NCBI GenBank assembly: GCA_951802115.1
Contig: CATOPL010000004.1
Coordinates: 124,001-188,000 of the forward strand
Length of the DNA stretch: 64,000 bases
From: an uncultured Lachnospiraceae bacterium
GTDB taxonomy: Bacteria > Bacillota > Clostridia > Lachnospirales > Lachnospiraceae
Direction of reading: 5' to 3'
The number at the start of each line of letters is the position of its first letter. Position 1 is the first letter of the stretch. The notes under the pieces were generated by a model that was not told the DNA's origin, did no database searches, and saw only the letters and a list, made by a program, of their open reading frames with translations. A program made the translations under genes and the position numbers. Shown here piece by piece: positions 41,071 to 52,900 of the stretch.

Positions 41071-43653
41071 TTACTTCAGATACTTTTTTAATTTGTGGGC
41101 AACGACCTGAATGTCTATCGGCTTTGCCAGATGATTATTCATTCCGCACTCTATACACTTTTGAATATCTTCCGAAAAAGCATCTGCAGTCATGGCGATA
41201 ATAGGAATGTCCGCATCTTCCCGTTCCATATCCCGGATGACTCTGGTCGCTTCATAGCCGTCCATCACCGGCATCCGCACATCCATAATAATTGCATCAT
41301 AAAATCCAACGGGAGATTTTTTAAATTTCTCAACACAGATCTGCCCGTTTTCAGCCCAGTCCAATTCCATTTCAAGAACAGAAAGCAGTTCCCTGGCAAC
41401 TTCCCAGTTAAGTTCGTTATCTTCCGCCAGCAAAATATGTTTTCCGCGAAGTGCCTGATCAACTGCCTCTTCGTCGTCTGCAGTTTCTTCAATGGCAGTA
41501 CCGAAAAATGATTGCAGAGTATCAAACAAAACGGATTTAAACAGAGGTTTGGAAACGAACCCGGAAATACCTGCTTCTCTTGCTTCTTCTTCAATCCCGC
41601 TCCATTCACAGGCACAAAGCAGCAAAGCCGGGGCATCTTCCCCATAGCTCATCCGGATTTGACGGGCCGCTTCAATCCCGCTCATCCCCGGCAGTTTCCA
41701 ACCTAAAAGGATCATCTGATAATCGACACTCTGACGACGATGTTTCGCAATCAGTTCCATTGCCCGTTCAGCGCTCAGACACCATTCAGAGCGCACACCC
41801 ATTGATTTTAAAGAACGAACCGTATTGATACATAACCGCTCATCCCCATCAACAACAAGCACATTCCAGTCAGGAAATACCGTTTCCGTCTCCTGCTCAA
41901 TCGCCTTTGCTAGGTCAAGAATAACGTGGAACTCAGTGCCCGCACCCTGCTCGCTCCGGACAGAAATGGTACCGCCCATCGCATCTACAATATACTTGGT
42001 GATTGCCATTCCCAATCCGGACCCCTCTGTTTTCTGTACACGTGTGTTGTCCTCTCTGCTGAAAGAATCAAATATTTCCTTCTGATACTCCTTTGACATA
42101 CCGATGCCTGTATCATTTACCAGAAAATGAGTTCGGACACAGGAAATATCCTCCGGCAACACTTCCTGATATATAGATACTTGAACGGAACCATTTTCCG
42201 GCGTAAATTTGACAGCATTTCCCAACAGATTAATCAACACCTGATTCAGTCGTACACTGTCGCAGCAAACATCTTCCGAAAGAATCTCATAGGCAACCGC
42301 ATTAAACTGTTGATTTTTCGCCCTGACCTGCGGCTGCATGATATTGACAATACCGTCCATAACTTCTCTTAATGACACCGGCTCGATATTCAGCGTCATT
42401 TTTCCGCTTTCAATCTTCGATATATCCAGCACATCATTGATAAGGCCCAGCAAATGCTTACTGGATAATGAGATTTTACGCAGATAGTCCTGAACCTGTT
42501 CCTGATTGTGCGTATTGGCAATAGCTAAAGATGTCATACCAATAATAGCGTTCATGGGAGTACGTATATCATGGCTCATGCTGGAAAGAAATTCCTGTTT
42601 TGCCGCATTGGCGCGTTCCGCTTCTCTCCGGGCCATGTCCATTTCCGTATTTATGCGTTTCAATTCAGATACCTGATTTTTAAATACTTTAAAATACTGA
42701 AAGAATATGTAGAGAAGCATGGCAATTACCGCGAGAGAGGCCGCATAAACAATGGTAAGCCAATGACTGCCCATACCTGATATCTCGTGATCCAGTTCAT
42801 CAAAAGGAAGAACTGTCACCAGATACCATTCACAGTAAGGAAGACTGGTACAATACAGGTGAAGACGTGATTCTCTGCCTTTTAGAATAACAGAATAATC
42901 TTCGTCTGTATTCATGGCAGCAGTCAGCTGCTCAATATAGGAGGTCGCTTCCTCGTTCTGACCCTCGAAAATACTGTAAAGCCAGTCAAAATAATTTTCA
43001 TGAATATTTCCATCATCCTGAACAACACAACTGCCGTCCTCACGTATGACAAAAGAATGAATCAGCGAACTGTCTGAATCAAGAAAGAGAACCTCTCCCA
43101 TATACTGGGAAGAAAGTCCTACTACAATGGCAAGACTGTCGCTTCCGTCTGCCATGGGATATTCACAGGGAACACCAAATAAAATTACACCATCCCCACT
43201 GTTGTCAACAGCCGAAGCTGCTTTACGCTCCCCGTTTTTCAGGCTCTCCAAAAACGATTCCGGGTGGTTGAGTTCCACAGAATCGCCGTAGATCATTTCA
43301 ATCCTTCCGTCAGACGAATACAGAGCAGCACATAAAAAATGCCTTGCCTTTGCGCCGTATTCTATCTCTTCTTTCGATCCATAACCGGAATTCCCTTCAT
43401 TTGTTGCAATGTGAGCGATCGATTCTGCCATCGTCAGGCGAAGATCAATGATCGTTTCAAAGTGTAACGATACCTGCTCATTCATTCCTGCCATATATGT
43501 AGTGCCTATCGTCTCAATCGTGTTTTGACTCATATTATTAATGGATACTCCAAGGAAGTAAAACACGAAAATATTCAGACAAATGATTACTGCTATGCTA
43601 ATTTTTAAGGAACGCTGCAAAGCCATGTTTTTCATGCTTTTTTCCATCTCCAT
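41071..43653 (-). CDS. Membrane hybrid histidine kinase with two receiver domains
   Basis: An 860 aa sensor. TM1 is near residues 15-38 and TM2 near 300-320, enclosing an extracellular sensing domain of Cache type. The HisKA H-box is FLSSMSHDIRTPMNAIIGM (His near 372). The ATPase domain has VLINLLGNAVKFTPENG, NDTGIGM and GSGLGMAITKY. The first receiver (about 600-720) has LLGWKLPGMSG, with Gly where the phosphorylated Asp should be, so it cannot be phosphorylated normally. The second (about 735-860) is intact (LLAEDNELN, IIMDVRMPVMDGYEA, IAMTADAF). No output domain or cognate regulator is present. The GTCT microsatellite lies about 120 bp upstream. Confidence 0.92.
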   Translation of the reverse strand: MEMEKSMKNMALQRSLKISIAVIICLNIFVFYFLGVSINNMSQNTIETIGTTYMAGMNEQVSLHFETIIDLRLTMAESIAHIATNEGNSGYGSKEEIEYGAKARHFLCAALYSSDGRIEMIYGDSVELNHPESFLESLKNGERKAASAVDNSGDGVILFGVPCEYPMADGSDSLAIVVGLSSQYMGEVLFLDSDSSLIHSFVIREDGSCVVQDDGNIHENYFDWLYSIFEGQNEEATSYIEQLTAAMNTDEDYSVILKGRESRLHLYCTSLPYCEWYLVTVLPFDELDHEISGMGSHWLTIVYAASLAVIAMLLYIFFQYFKVFKNQVSELKRINTEMDMARREAERANAAKQEFLSSMSHDIRTPMNAIIGMTSLAIANTHNQEQVQDYLRKISLSSKHLLGLINDVLDISKIESGKMTLNIEPVSLREVMDGIVNIMQPQVRAKNQQFNAVAYEILSEDVCCDSVRLNQVLINLLGNAVKFTPENGSVQVSIYQEVLPEDISCVRTHFLVNDTGIGMSKEYQKEIFDSFSREDNTRVQKTEGSGLGMAITKYIVDAMGGTISVRSEQGAGTEFHVILDLAKAIEQETETVFPDWNVLVVDGDERLCINTVRSLKSMGVRSEWCLSAERAMELIAKHRRQSVDYQMILLGWKLPGMSGIEAARQIRMSYGEDAPALLLCACEWSGIEEEAREAGISGFVSKPLFKSVLFDTLQSFFGTAIEETADDEEAVDQALRGKHILLAEDNELNWEVARELLSVLEMELDWAENGQICVEKFKKSPVGFYDAIIMDVRMPVMDGYEATRVIRDMEREDADIPIIAMTADAFSEDIQKCIECGMNNHLAKPIDIQVVAHKLKKYLK

Positions 43654-44039
<386 letters not shown>

Positions 44040-46622
44040 TCAGCGCCTCAGTCTGCTCATAACCTGGAACATTTTTCGCATGTCTACCGGTTTCGCCAGA
44101 TGCTCATTCATCCCTGCATCCTTCGCCATTGCAACGTCCTCTTCAAACGCATTTGCCGACAACGCTATAATTGGCACAACTTTTGCGTCTGGCCGGTCCA
44201 GACTCCGAATTACACGCGCCGCCTCATAACCGCTCATAACCGGCATCATTAAATCCATGAGCACACAGTCAATCATTCCCGATTCGGATGCCGCGAACAC
44301 ATCAACAGCAGCTTTTCCATCGTTGGCGGTCACGACTTCTGCTCCCGCTTCCCTGAGTATGTACTCTACGATTTCGCAGTTAATCTCATTGTCCTCTACC
44401 AGAAGAACCCGCATCCCGGCAATATTGCCCTGCACATTTCGCTCCTCATCCGCTGACTTTCCGTCTCTCATCTCATCAATTTGGATAGGCAGAGTAATTT
44501 GAACCACGCTCCCTTTACCGACCTGGCTGTCTACCTTAATACTTCCCTTCATCTGCTCCACCAGTCTTTTCACGGTGGACATGCCAAGTCCAACTCCATT
44601 ATAGTTGGTCCTTGCCCCTTGATGTTCCTGCGTAAACGGTTCAAAAATATGTTTTTTGAATTCTTCTCCGATACCGATTCCGGTATCTTCGATCACAAAC
44701 CGATAGTCTGCCGTTCTACCCTGACAGGCAATCTCCTTTACCCGAACATATACCGAACCATGAGGCCGGTTATATTTGAGCGCGTTGTCGATAATATTCA
44801 TCAGGATCTGTTTCAGGTGCATCGGATTTCCGATCAGTCTGTCATGCTGCAGTTCCACTTCTCTCAACAGCAGCCGGATCCCTCTTTCTTCCGCCTGAAC
44901 GGACAGAATCGTGATACAGTTTTCCAGTATATTACATAGGTCAAACGGTTCCTCCACCAGCGCCGGTCTTCCGCTTTCCAGCCTGCTGACCTGAAGAACG
45001 TCGTTCACCAGAGACAAGAGATGTTCCGTTGACACACGAATCTTTTTCCAGCAGTCTTTCTGCCGCTTTGGATCCCCCTGACTTTTCTCCATAATGGCCA
45101 GCATTCCCAGAATCCCGTTAATGGGCGTACGGAGATCATGGGACATATGAGAAAGGAATTCACTCTTTGCCGAATTTGCCTGTCTGACCTTCTCCAGCAG
45201 CTCCATAATATCCTGTTCCTGTTTTTTCCTCGTCACCATGGTATCTGTAATGTCCTGATGGTAGCCATTCAGACAGGAACCCGGTTTTTTAAATGTTTTG
45301 TCTTGTACTCCGCCACAGCGGACATAAATTTTCCCAAGCGTCGGATGCTCCCACGGGTAGATCACCTCACAGCGTCCTGTTTCCAGAATTCCCCGCACCG
45401 CTTCCTGCACCATCTCCACATAGTCCGGTTGAATGTTTGCAAACCAGTGTCGATAACACTCCTCCGGAGCAATTTCATCCGACACTCCCAGAAGAATCCG
45501 CATAGTTCGGTCCGCATACATCCTCGGCTGACAGCCCTCCTCCAGCTCAATCGTCCAGATACCGGTCCTGGCTCCCTCCAGAATATCCTCCAGACTTCGC
45601 CTTGCCTCCAGCTTATACTTCTCTTCCTGCTCTACTACAGCATTGACATCCCGCTGGGCAAAAATCGCACAGTTCTCTTCTTCCGTCTTCTCCGTGGCGG
45701 AAAAATGAATCTCCAGATGCTTCAGTCCACAGAAACTATCTTTCACCTGATATCGGACGTAGAACTTCTTCTTTGTTTTAAGCTGAGTGAGCACATATTC
45801 TTTTTTTGTCACAGCACGAAGCCGTTCCTGATCTCTGGGAACCACATATCGGGAGATGTACCATTCCATAGCCGTCTGATAGCCATCTTTAAAATGAGCG
45901 GCCCAATCCATACCCATCCGTTCACTGTCCCGGTATATCTCACACTCACCTGTATCAAAGTTCACCTGATAAATACCAAGGTAGTCCACGCTGAGGGCAT
46001 GAAGTACATTATAACTCCGCTTTTGAAGCTCGCGGACCAGGTTGCGCCGTTTCAGAGAAGATACAATAAAATATGCCGCAGTCTGAAGCATATTCGATGC
46101 ATATTCCAGCGACTTCACAGGAGGATTATCCACCCCGTAAAAGCCGATAAGCCTTTTCCCGTCATAAAGGGGAACCACCACTAAAGAATGAATACTCTGC
46201 CTTTTCAGAATCTCATACTGAAGCGGGACATCCTCCCGAAGCTCTTCCAAATTCCCGATGATAATATGTCTGCCAATGCTGAACTTCCGATACCAGCTCT
46301 CGCACACCTCCGGGGGAACATTTTGAAGATTCTCCTTTTCCGGTTCTACTCCGTCTGCCACCCATTCATAAGTATTGTCATCGCTGCCGGACTCATTCTG
46401 TTCAAAGATATAGGTACGTTCCCCGTTCAGCGCCTTTCCCAGATATTTAAGCAGCACCTGAAGAGACTGGTCCGGAGTCTCTTCCAACAGGGCAACGCGA
46501 AGTCCCTCATTAATAACAGTCTCCAGATTCTGAACACTCTTCATACTACTGTACTGCTCATGGCCCTCTATGATTGGAACTCCTTCGCCAGCCCGTTCCA
46601 AAAGTCCTCCTGAATAATCCAT
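44040..46622 (-). CDS. Soluble hybrid histidine kinase (GAF-PAS-HisKA-HATPase-REC)
   Basis: The start is taken at 46622 (MDYSGGLLERAG) because GGAGGGCAGACGT precedes that ATG; product 860 aa with no membrane segment. Residues about 25-185 form a GAF-like sensor (LGKALNGERTYIFEQ, HSLVVVPLYDGKRLIGFYGVDNP). Two PAS-like units span about 205-470. The H-box is FLSHMSHDLRTPINGILGM; the ATPase has MNIIDNALKYNRPHG, IEDTGIGIGEEF and GVGLGMSTVKRL. The receiver at the end (VLLVEDNEINCEIVEY, CVLMDLMMPVMSGYEAARVI) is intact. It resembles the neighbouring kinase in its C-terminal parts, so they may act together, but no DNA-binding output protein is linked. Confidence 0.92.
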   Translation of the reverse strand: MDYSGGLLERAGEGVPIIEGHEQYSSMKSVQNLETVINEGLRVALLEETPDQSLQVLLKYLGKALNGERTYIFEQNESGSDDNTYEWVADGVEPEKENLQNVPPEVCESWYRKFSIGRHIIIGNLEELREDVPLQYEILKRQSIHSLVVVPLYDGKRLIGFYGVDNPPVKSLEYASNMLQTAAYFIVSSLKRRNLVRELQKRSYNVLHALSVDYLGIYQVNFDTGECEIYRDSERMGMDWAAHFKDGYQTAMEWYISRYVVPRDQERLRAVTKKEYVLTQLKTKKKFYVRYQVKDSFCGLKHLEIHFSATEKTEEENCAIFAQRDVNAVVEQEEKYKLEARRSLEDILEGARTGIWTIELEEGCQPRMYADRTMRILLGVSDEIAPEECYRHWFANIQPDYVEMVQEAVRGILETGRCEVIYPWEHPTLGKIYVRCGGVQDKTFKKPGSCLNGYHQDITDTMVTRKKQEQDIMELLEKVRQANSAKSEFLSHMSHDLRTPINGILGMLAIMEKSQGDPKRQKDCWKKIRVSTEHLLSLVNDVLQVSRLESGRPALVEEPFDLCNILENCITILSVQAEERGIRLLLREVELQHDRLIGNPMHLKQILMNIIDNALKYNRPHGSVYVRVKEIACQGRTADYRFVIEDTGIGIGEEFKKHIFEPFTQEHQGARTNYNGVGLGMSTVKRLVEQMKGSIKVDSQVGKGSVVQITLPIQIDEMRDGKSADEERNVQGNIAGMRVLLVEDNEINCEIVEYILREAGAEVVTANDGKAAVDVFAASESGMIDCVLMDLMMPVMSGYEAARVIRSLDRPDAKVVPIIALSANAFEEDVAMAKDAGMNEHLAKPVDMRKMFQVMSRLRR

Positions 46623-46855
46623 ACGTCTGCCCTCCATATAGACCGATTTCCGGCCATAGTCACCACAACGAATTTCAGTGCAGAGAAGTTCCTCACTGAA
46701 AAACTCCGTCGGGGAAAATTGGTTTCTTTCCGCTTTAATCCCTTAGTTTCGCCAAAAAAATCTGAAAAGTCTGTGTCATAATACCATAAGCCCCCCATCA
46801 CGTCAATATAAAAGGTCGACTCTCGTTTAATCCATACCTGCGGTGCCAGATCAAT

Positions 46856-46887
46856 CCTCCAATTCTCGACCTCATATGGAGGTCGAT
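46856..46887 (-). CRISPR. Degenerate terminal CRISPR repeat
   Basis: AATTCTCGACCTCATATGGA then GGTCGAT matches the array repeat with about eight changes and sits 34 bp beyond the last good repeat. A further GGTCGAC at 46813-46819, 36 bp away, may be the end of one more ruined unit. This is the leader-distal, oldest end of the array. Confidence 0.7.
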
Positions 46888-46921
46888 GAGAATCTCGCGG
46901 ATGAAAAAACTGGCTGAAAGC

Positions 46922-49900
46922 CTTTCAATTCACGACCTCACACGGAGATCGACTAAGGTAAACCTTATGCTATACTCATATCAAGTTCTTTCAACTCACG
47001 ACCTCACGCAGAGGTCGACTTTCCGTTCTTTTCGGAGAGGATGCTGCACCGGAGAATTTCAACTCACGACCTCACGCAGAGGTCGACTTTTCAGCAATAA
47101 TTTTTTAATTTTGAACGTCTCATTTCAACTCACGACCTCACGCAGAGGTCGACTCTGCCATATCAATCACTCCCCTTATTAATGACAAATTTCAACTCAC
47201 GACCTCACGCAGAGGTCGACGCGATCCGAACCTTATCGCCTGCCCTGAATGGAAAATTTCAACTCACGACCTCACGCAGAGGTCGACTGTCCGAGGGGGT
47301 GTGATTTCTGCCACATTGAAGCATTTCAACTCACGACCTCACGCAGAGGTCGACGCTTTCCAAGCCTATAATATTCCCTTTCAATTCCATTTCAACTCAC
47401 GACCTCACGCAGAGGTCGACCAAATCGGTCCGAATCGTCCGCCACAATCAATTCATTTCAACTCACGACCTCACGCAGAGGTCGACGGCAGAAGGCACTT
47501 CTATAGGATCGGACTCTGATCTTTCAATTCACGACCTCACACGGAGGTCGACAAGTTTTCGTGTAATATGGGCCATATTCCATCATCTTTCAATTCACGA
47601 CCTCACACGGAGGTCGACCAAACCAGTCCGGTGTGATGTCCTGGTCAACCACCTTTCAATTCACGACCTCACACGGAGGTCGACCTGGTAGAAGTAGGAA
47701 ATGCGTCAGGTCTGGAGAGCTTTCAATTCACGACCTCACACGGAGGTCGACCTGAACTCTTCGTGTATGATTTCTGATAATGTCATCTTTCAATTCACGA
47801 CCTCACACGGAGGTCGACCACGCAGGAATACGCGGAGGATGAAAGTAACTATCTTTCAATTCACGACCTCACACGGAGGTCGACTGGATTCTGGGCGGAT
47901 CTGTTTGAAAACTATAAGCTTTCAATTCACGACCTCACACGGAGGTCGACCTTAACACAAGGCGATCTGTCTCTTGTGGAATATCTTTCAATTCACGACC
48001 TCACACGGAGGTCGACTGGTTTGGGGGCGTCTGCGATACCTTAATTTTTTCTTTCAATTCACGACCTCACACGGAGGTCGACTGGAGCAGGCAGCGGGCA
48101 CTTGGATCGGCAAAAGTCTTTCAATTCACGACCTCACACGGAGGTCGACCTGGTGTGTTGTAACGATTTTTCTGTATCAGATGCTTTCAATTCACGACCT
48201 CACACGGAGGTCGACCTGGTAGAAGTAGGAAATGCGTCAGGTCTGGAGAGCTTTCAATTCACGACCTCACACGGAGGTCGACCATAGTGTCACCGTCCTT
48301 TTCTTATTTTACAATACCTTTCAATTCACGACCTCACACGGAGGTCGACAACAAACGTCTGCTTAAGTGGATGCCGGAAGATCTTTCAATTCACGACCTC
48401 ACACGGAGGTCGACCTCTTTTGTGGATGATATCCGATACATCAAAATGCTTTCAATTCACGACCTCACACGGAGGTCGACGTGTCTGCTGCCCTCTCGGA
48501 GCCGTCACCGGGCCCTTTCAATTCACGACCTCACGCAGAGGTCGACCGAATTTTAACTTGCAGTTAGTTTTATTCAACAACCTTTCAATTCACGACCTCA
48601 CGCAGAGGTCGACAATAACACAGAAGCAATGGTAGAACTGAAAGAAACTTTCAATTCACGACCTCACGCAGAGGTCGACTGCCGCCGCCTGCCATGCCTG
48701 CTTGTCCTCTGGACTTTCAATTCACGACCTCACGCAGAGGTCGACCCAGATGGCTGTCTCTATGGCCTGCACTCTGGTCTTTCAATTCACGACCTCACGC
48801 AGAGGTCGACTCAATCAGTCAATCAATCAAAAGAATAATGAGTTCTTTCAATTCACGACCTCACGCAGAGGTCGACTTCTTTTTAAACCTGATAGAAATA
48901 CCGTTAGATTCTTTCAATTCACGACCTCACGCAGAGGTCGACATTATGTCCACATGTCCATGCCTGCCCTGATTTCCTTTCAATTCACGACCTCACGCAG
49001 AGGTCGACTATGCGCCATGTAGATAAACATATTTATTTTTTCTCTTTCAATTCACGACCTCACGCAGAGGTCGACTGAGTGTTGATCCGCTGAATGTATC
49101 CGGCGAAAGCCTTTCAATTCACGACCTCACGCAGAGGTCGACTGACTTTGTGGTATGCAAAGTCGCACTCGTTGATCTTTCAATTCACGACCTCACGCAG
49201 AGGTCGACTCTGCAAGCAGTCTGGAAGGAAACGAGATACAGACTTTCAATTCACGACCTCACGCAGAGGTCGACTCTGCAAGCAGTCTGGAAGGAAACGA
49301 GATACAGACTTTCAATTCACGACCTCACGCAGAGGTCGACCGACTGGCTGGCAGTGCAGTCCCCGAAGATTTTTCTTTCAATTCACGACCTCACGCAGAG
49401 GTCGACCAGGAATCGGTTAATATTCTGGGCGCTGAATACCCTTTCAATTCACGACCTCACGCAGAGGTCGACTATATCATTGGTGTACCATTTTTCGGTA
49501 TATCTATCTCTTTCAATTCACGACCTCACGCAGAGGTCGACTAGAAGAAAACGGAGGAAATCATCATGCAATATCTTTCAATTCACGACCTCACGCAGAG
49601 GTCGACACTGATCTGCTCGTCGGTTAATCCCTGTGCTTTTCTTTCAATTCACGACCTCACGCAGAGGTCGACTTGTTTCTTCGATTATAAATATCATCGG
49701 ATCAATAACTTTCAATTCACGACCTCACGCAGAGGTCGACAAATACCTCAGCTTCTTTGGTTGGTTTGTTTTCCCTTTCAATTCACGACCTCACGCAGAG
49801 GTCGACTACAGAAAATGCAGGAAAGAAAGATGCGGAAAGCCTTTCAATTCACGACCTCACGCAGAGGTCGACCTCCGATAGGCCAAAGGCATCTGCCGCC

Positions 49901-52900
49901 GATCTTGCACTTTCAATTCACGACCTCACGCAGAGGTCGACCTTTTCCCGGAAGAATATTAGACAGGAGAAAAGAACTTTCAATTCACGACCTCACGCAG
50001 AGGTCGACTATCAGGCGTGCGCAAAATCAGCAGCGCAAAAATCTTTCAATTCACGACCTCACGCAGAGGTCGACTTCTCCGCGCGGAGTAGAAAAATATT
50101 CAGGGTTGACTTTCAATTCACGACCTCACGCAGAGGTCGACTCATAACCAGAATACTATCGCAATCCCATGTATCTTTCAATTCACGACCTCACGCAGAG
50201 GTCGACAAATATCCTTTGTCGTGACATTGTTTGCAGTCACCTTTCAATTCACGACCTCACGCAGAGGTCGACATATGCACGAAAAGGTGTGCAACCTGTC
50301 CGGAATCTTTCAATTCACGACCTCACGCAGAGGTCGACAAAAGGTCAGTGACAACCTAGCCGTCGAAAAGATCTTTCAATTCACGACCTCACGCAGAGGT
50401 CGACAGGACAGGGCAGCGACACACACGCTTTTAATGACCTTTCAATTCACGACCTCACGCAGAGGTCGACGTCAGTTTCCCTCCGGTCAGATTATCGACG
50501 AAAGTCTTTCAATTCACGACCTCACGCAGAGGTCGACTGTGAATCAGACAATATCCTTTGACCATTGAGAGGCTTTCAATTCACGACCTCACGCAGAGGT
50601 CGACGAAGCACCCACATCACAACCGTATAGAGCTTATCCTTTCAATTCACGACCTCACGCAGAGGTCGACCAGAACGAGACTTGACTGGATATAACACAT
50701 CAATCCTTTCAATTCACGACCTCACGCAGAGGTCGACGTTTTGAAGGTACATGATAAAATAACCCGCTAACACTTTCAATTCACGACCTCACGCAGAGGT
50801 CGACAATAAGAGTGCCAAAAGGAAAACGGGACGAATTCTTTCAATTCACGACCTCACGCAGAGGTCGACCACCGTCGGCATCCCGGTACCCGTGGCATTT
50901 CCCTTTCAATTCACGACCTCACGCAGAGGTCGACACCTGCTCTCTAAGAGGTTTCGCCATCCGCATATCTTTCAATTCACGACCTCACGCAGAGGTCGAC
51001 CGATAAATGATGCGGCGGACGGGTCAACAATGATCTTTCAATTCACGACCTCACGCAGAGGTCGACGTTCCTTGCTGCTGAAGAAATGATAGGAAGAGCA
51101 ACTTTCAATTCACGACCTCACGCAGAGGTCGACCAGTCTCGGCAGGAGATACGGGCAAGAGAGATTGTCTTTCAATTCACGACCTCACGCAGAGGTCGAC
51201 GAAGCTGGTGAGCATATCGGAGGCTGAAACGGATCTTTCAATTCACGACCTCACGCAGAGGTCGACGCATCAGGAAAAGACGATGAAATTGTTCCATGAG
51301 CTTTCAATTCACGACCTCACGCAGAGGTCGACAACATGACAAACATAAAAAATACAATATACACCCTTTCAATTCACGACCTCACGCAGAGGTCGACAAG
51401 ATGAATGCGTACTAGAAACTCTAGAAATTGTCTTTCAATTCACGACCTCACGCAGAGGTCGACCCGCCATATACATCCGAAGCAGTACCAATCATACTTT
51501 CAATTCACGACCTCACGCAGAGGTCGACCTTATCCAACCCGATCTTGACGATGCAGTAAAAGCTTTCAATTCACGACCTCACGCAGAGGTCGACACTCCC
51601 TGTATACTTTCCAACTGGCTATTATCGTCCTTTCAATTCACGACCTCACGCAGAGGTCGACGAATAACGGAGGGTGTAATTGCAACAGAAGAGCCTTTCA
51701 ATTCACGACCTCACGCAGAGGTCGACCGGTGCAGATGGTCGCTGCCGTGGAGCAGAAGGAACTTTCAATTCACGACCTCACGCAGAGGTCGACCAGGCAC
51801 CACCATGCCGAGTACGGAAGAAAGGACTTTCAATTCACGACCTCACGCAGAGGTCGACCGGGCGTTTGTAATTCTCTGGCAGATAATCAACCCCTTTCAA
51901 TTCACGACCTCACGCAGAGGTCGACTCCATCCGCCTGATCTCTTCCACGCAGTCGTCATCTTTCAATTCACGACCTCACGCAGAGGTCGACAGTGTCGAT
52001 CCGCTGAATGTATCCGGCGAAAGCCTTTCAATTCACGACCTCACGCAGAGGTCGACTTGTTCCTTGCTGCTGAAGAAATGATAGGAAGAGCAACTTTCAA
52101 TTCACGACCTCACGCAGAGGTCGACTACCGCAGCAGTCTTTTCCTCTTCTGCCTGCCGTCTTTCAATTCACGACCTCACGCAGAGGTCGACGACAGGGAC
52201 TCATTAACCTGTTCACCCCAATCATCTTTCAATTCACGACCTCACGCAGAGGTCGACGACAGAAAGTCCTTGAGGTGATAAGAAAGATGGGTCTTTCAAT
52301 TCACGACCTCACGCAGAGGTCGACGGCACTTTTTCGAGAGCGTTGACCACGGCGTATTGCTTTCAATTCACGACCTCACGCAGAGGTCGACAAAAAAACT
52401 TGCAACTTACGAAGATGCCCAAGAACTTTCAATTCACGACCTCACGCAGAGGTCGACGATAATGTCTATGATCACCGGCTCCGTCTGGAGGCTTTCAATT
52501 CACGACCTCACGCAGAGGTCGACAGGAAGCTTTAGGATTTGGCAGGGGTTATATAAGCTTTCAATTCACGACCTCACGCAGAGGTCGACAGACCAGCACA
52601 AAGTTAGTTTGCCGCGAAATGTCCTTTCAATTCACGACCTCACGCAGAGGTCGACATGAAAGAGCAGCCTTGCGAAAAGTGGGCAAAACTTTCAATTCAC
52701 GACCTCACGCAGAGGTCGACAATGTGTCACCACTTCCCCGCCCCGCCCATGATCTTTCAATTCACGACCTCACGCAGAGGTCGACTAGGATGGCGTGACA
52801 TGATACCTTGTAACAATATCTTTCAATTCACGACCTCACGCAGAGGTCGACCTTCTGGGGCAGTTTCCCGGTTCAAAATGATACAACTTTCAATTCACGA

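Noticed and set aside
45138-46184. 348-codon plus-strand ORF opposite the second hybrid kinase
   Set aside because: It is a shadow of the GAF and PAS coding region; no motifs.
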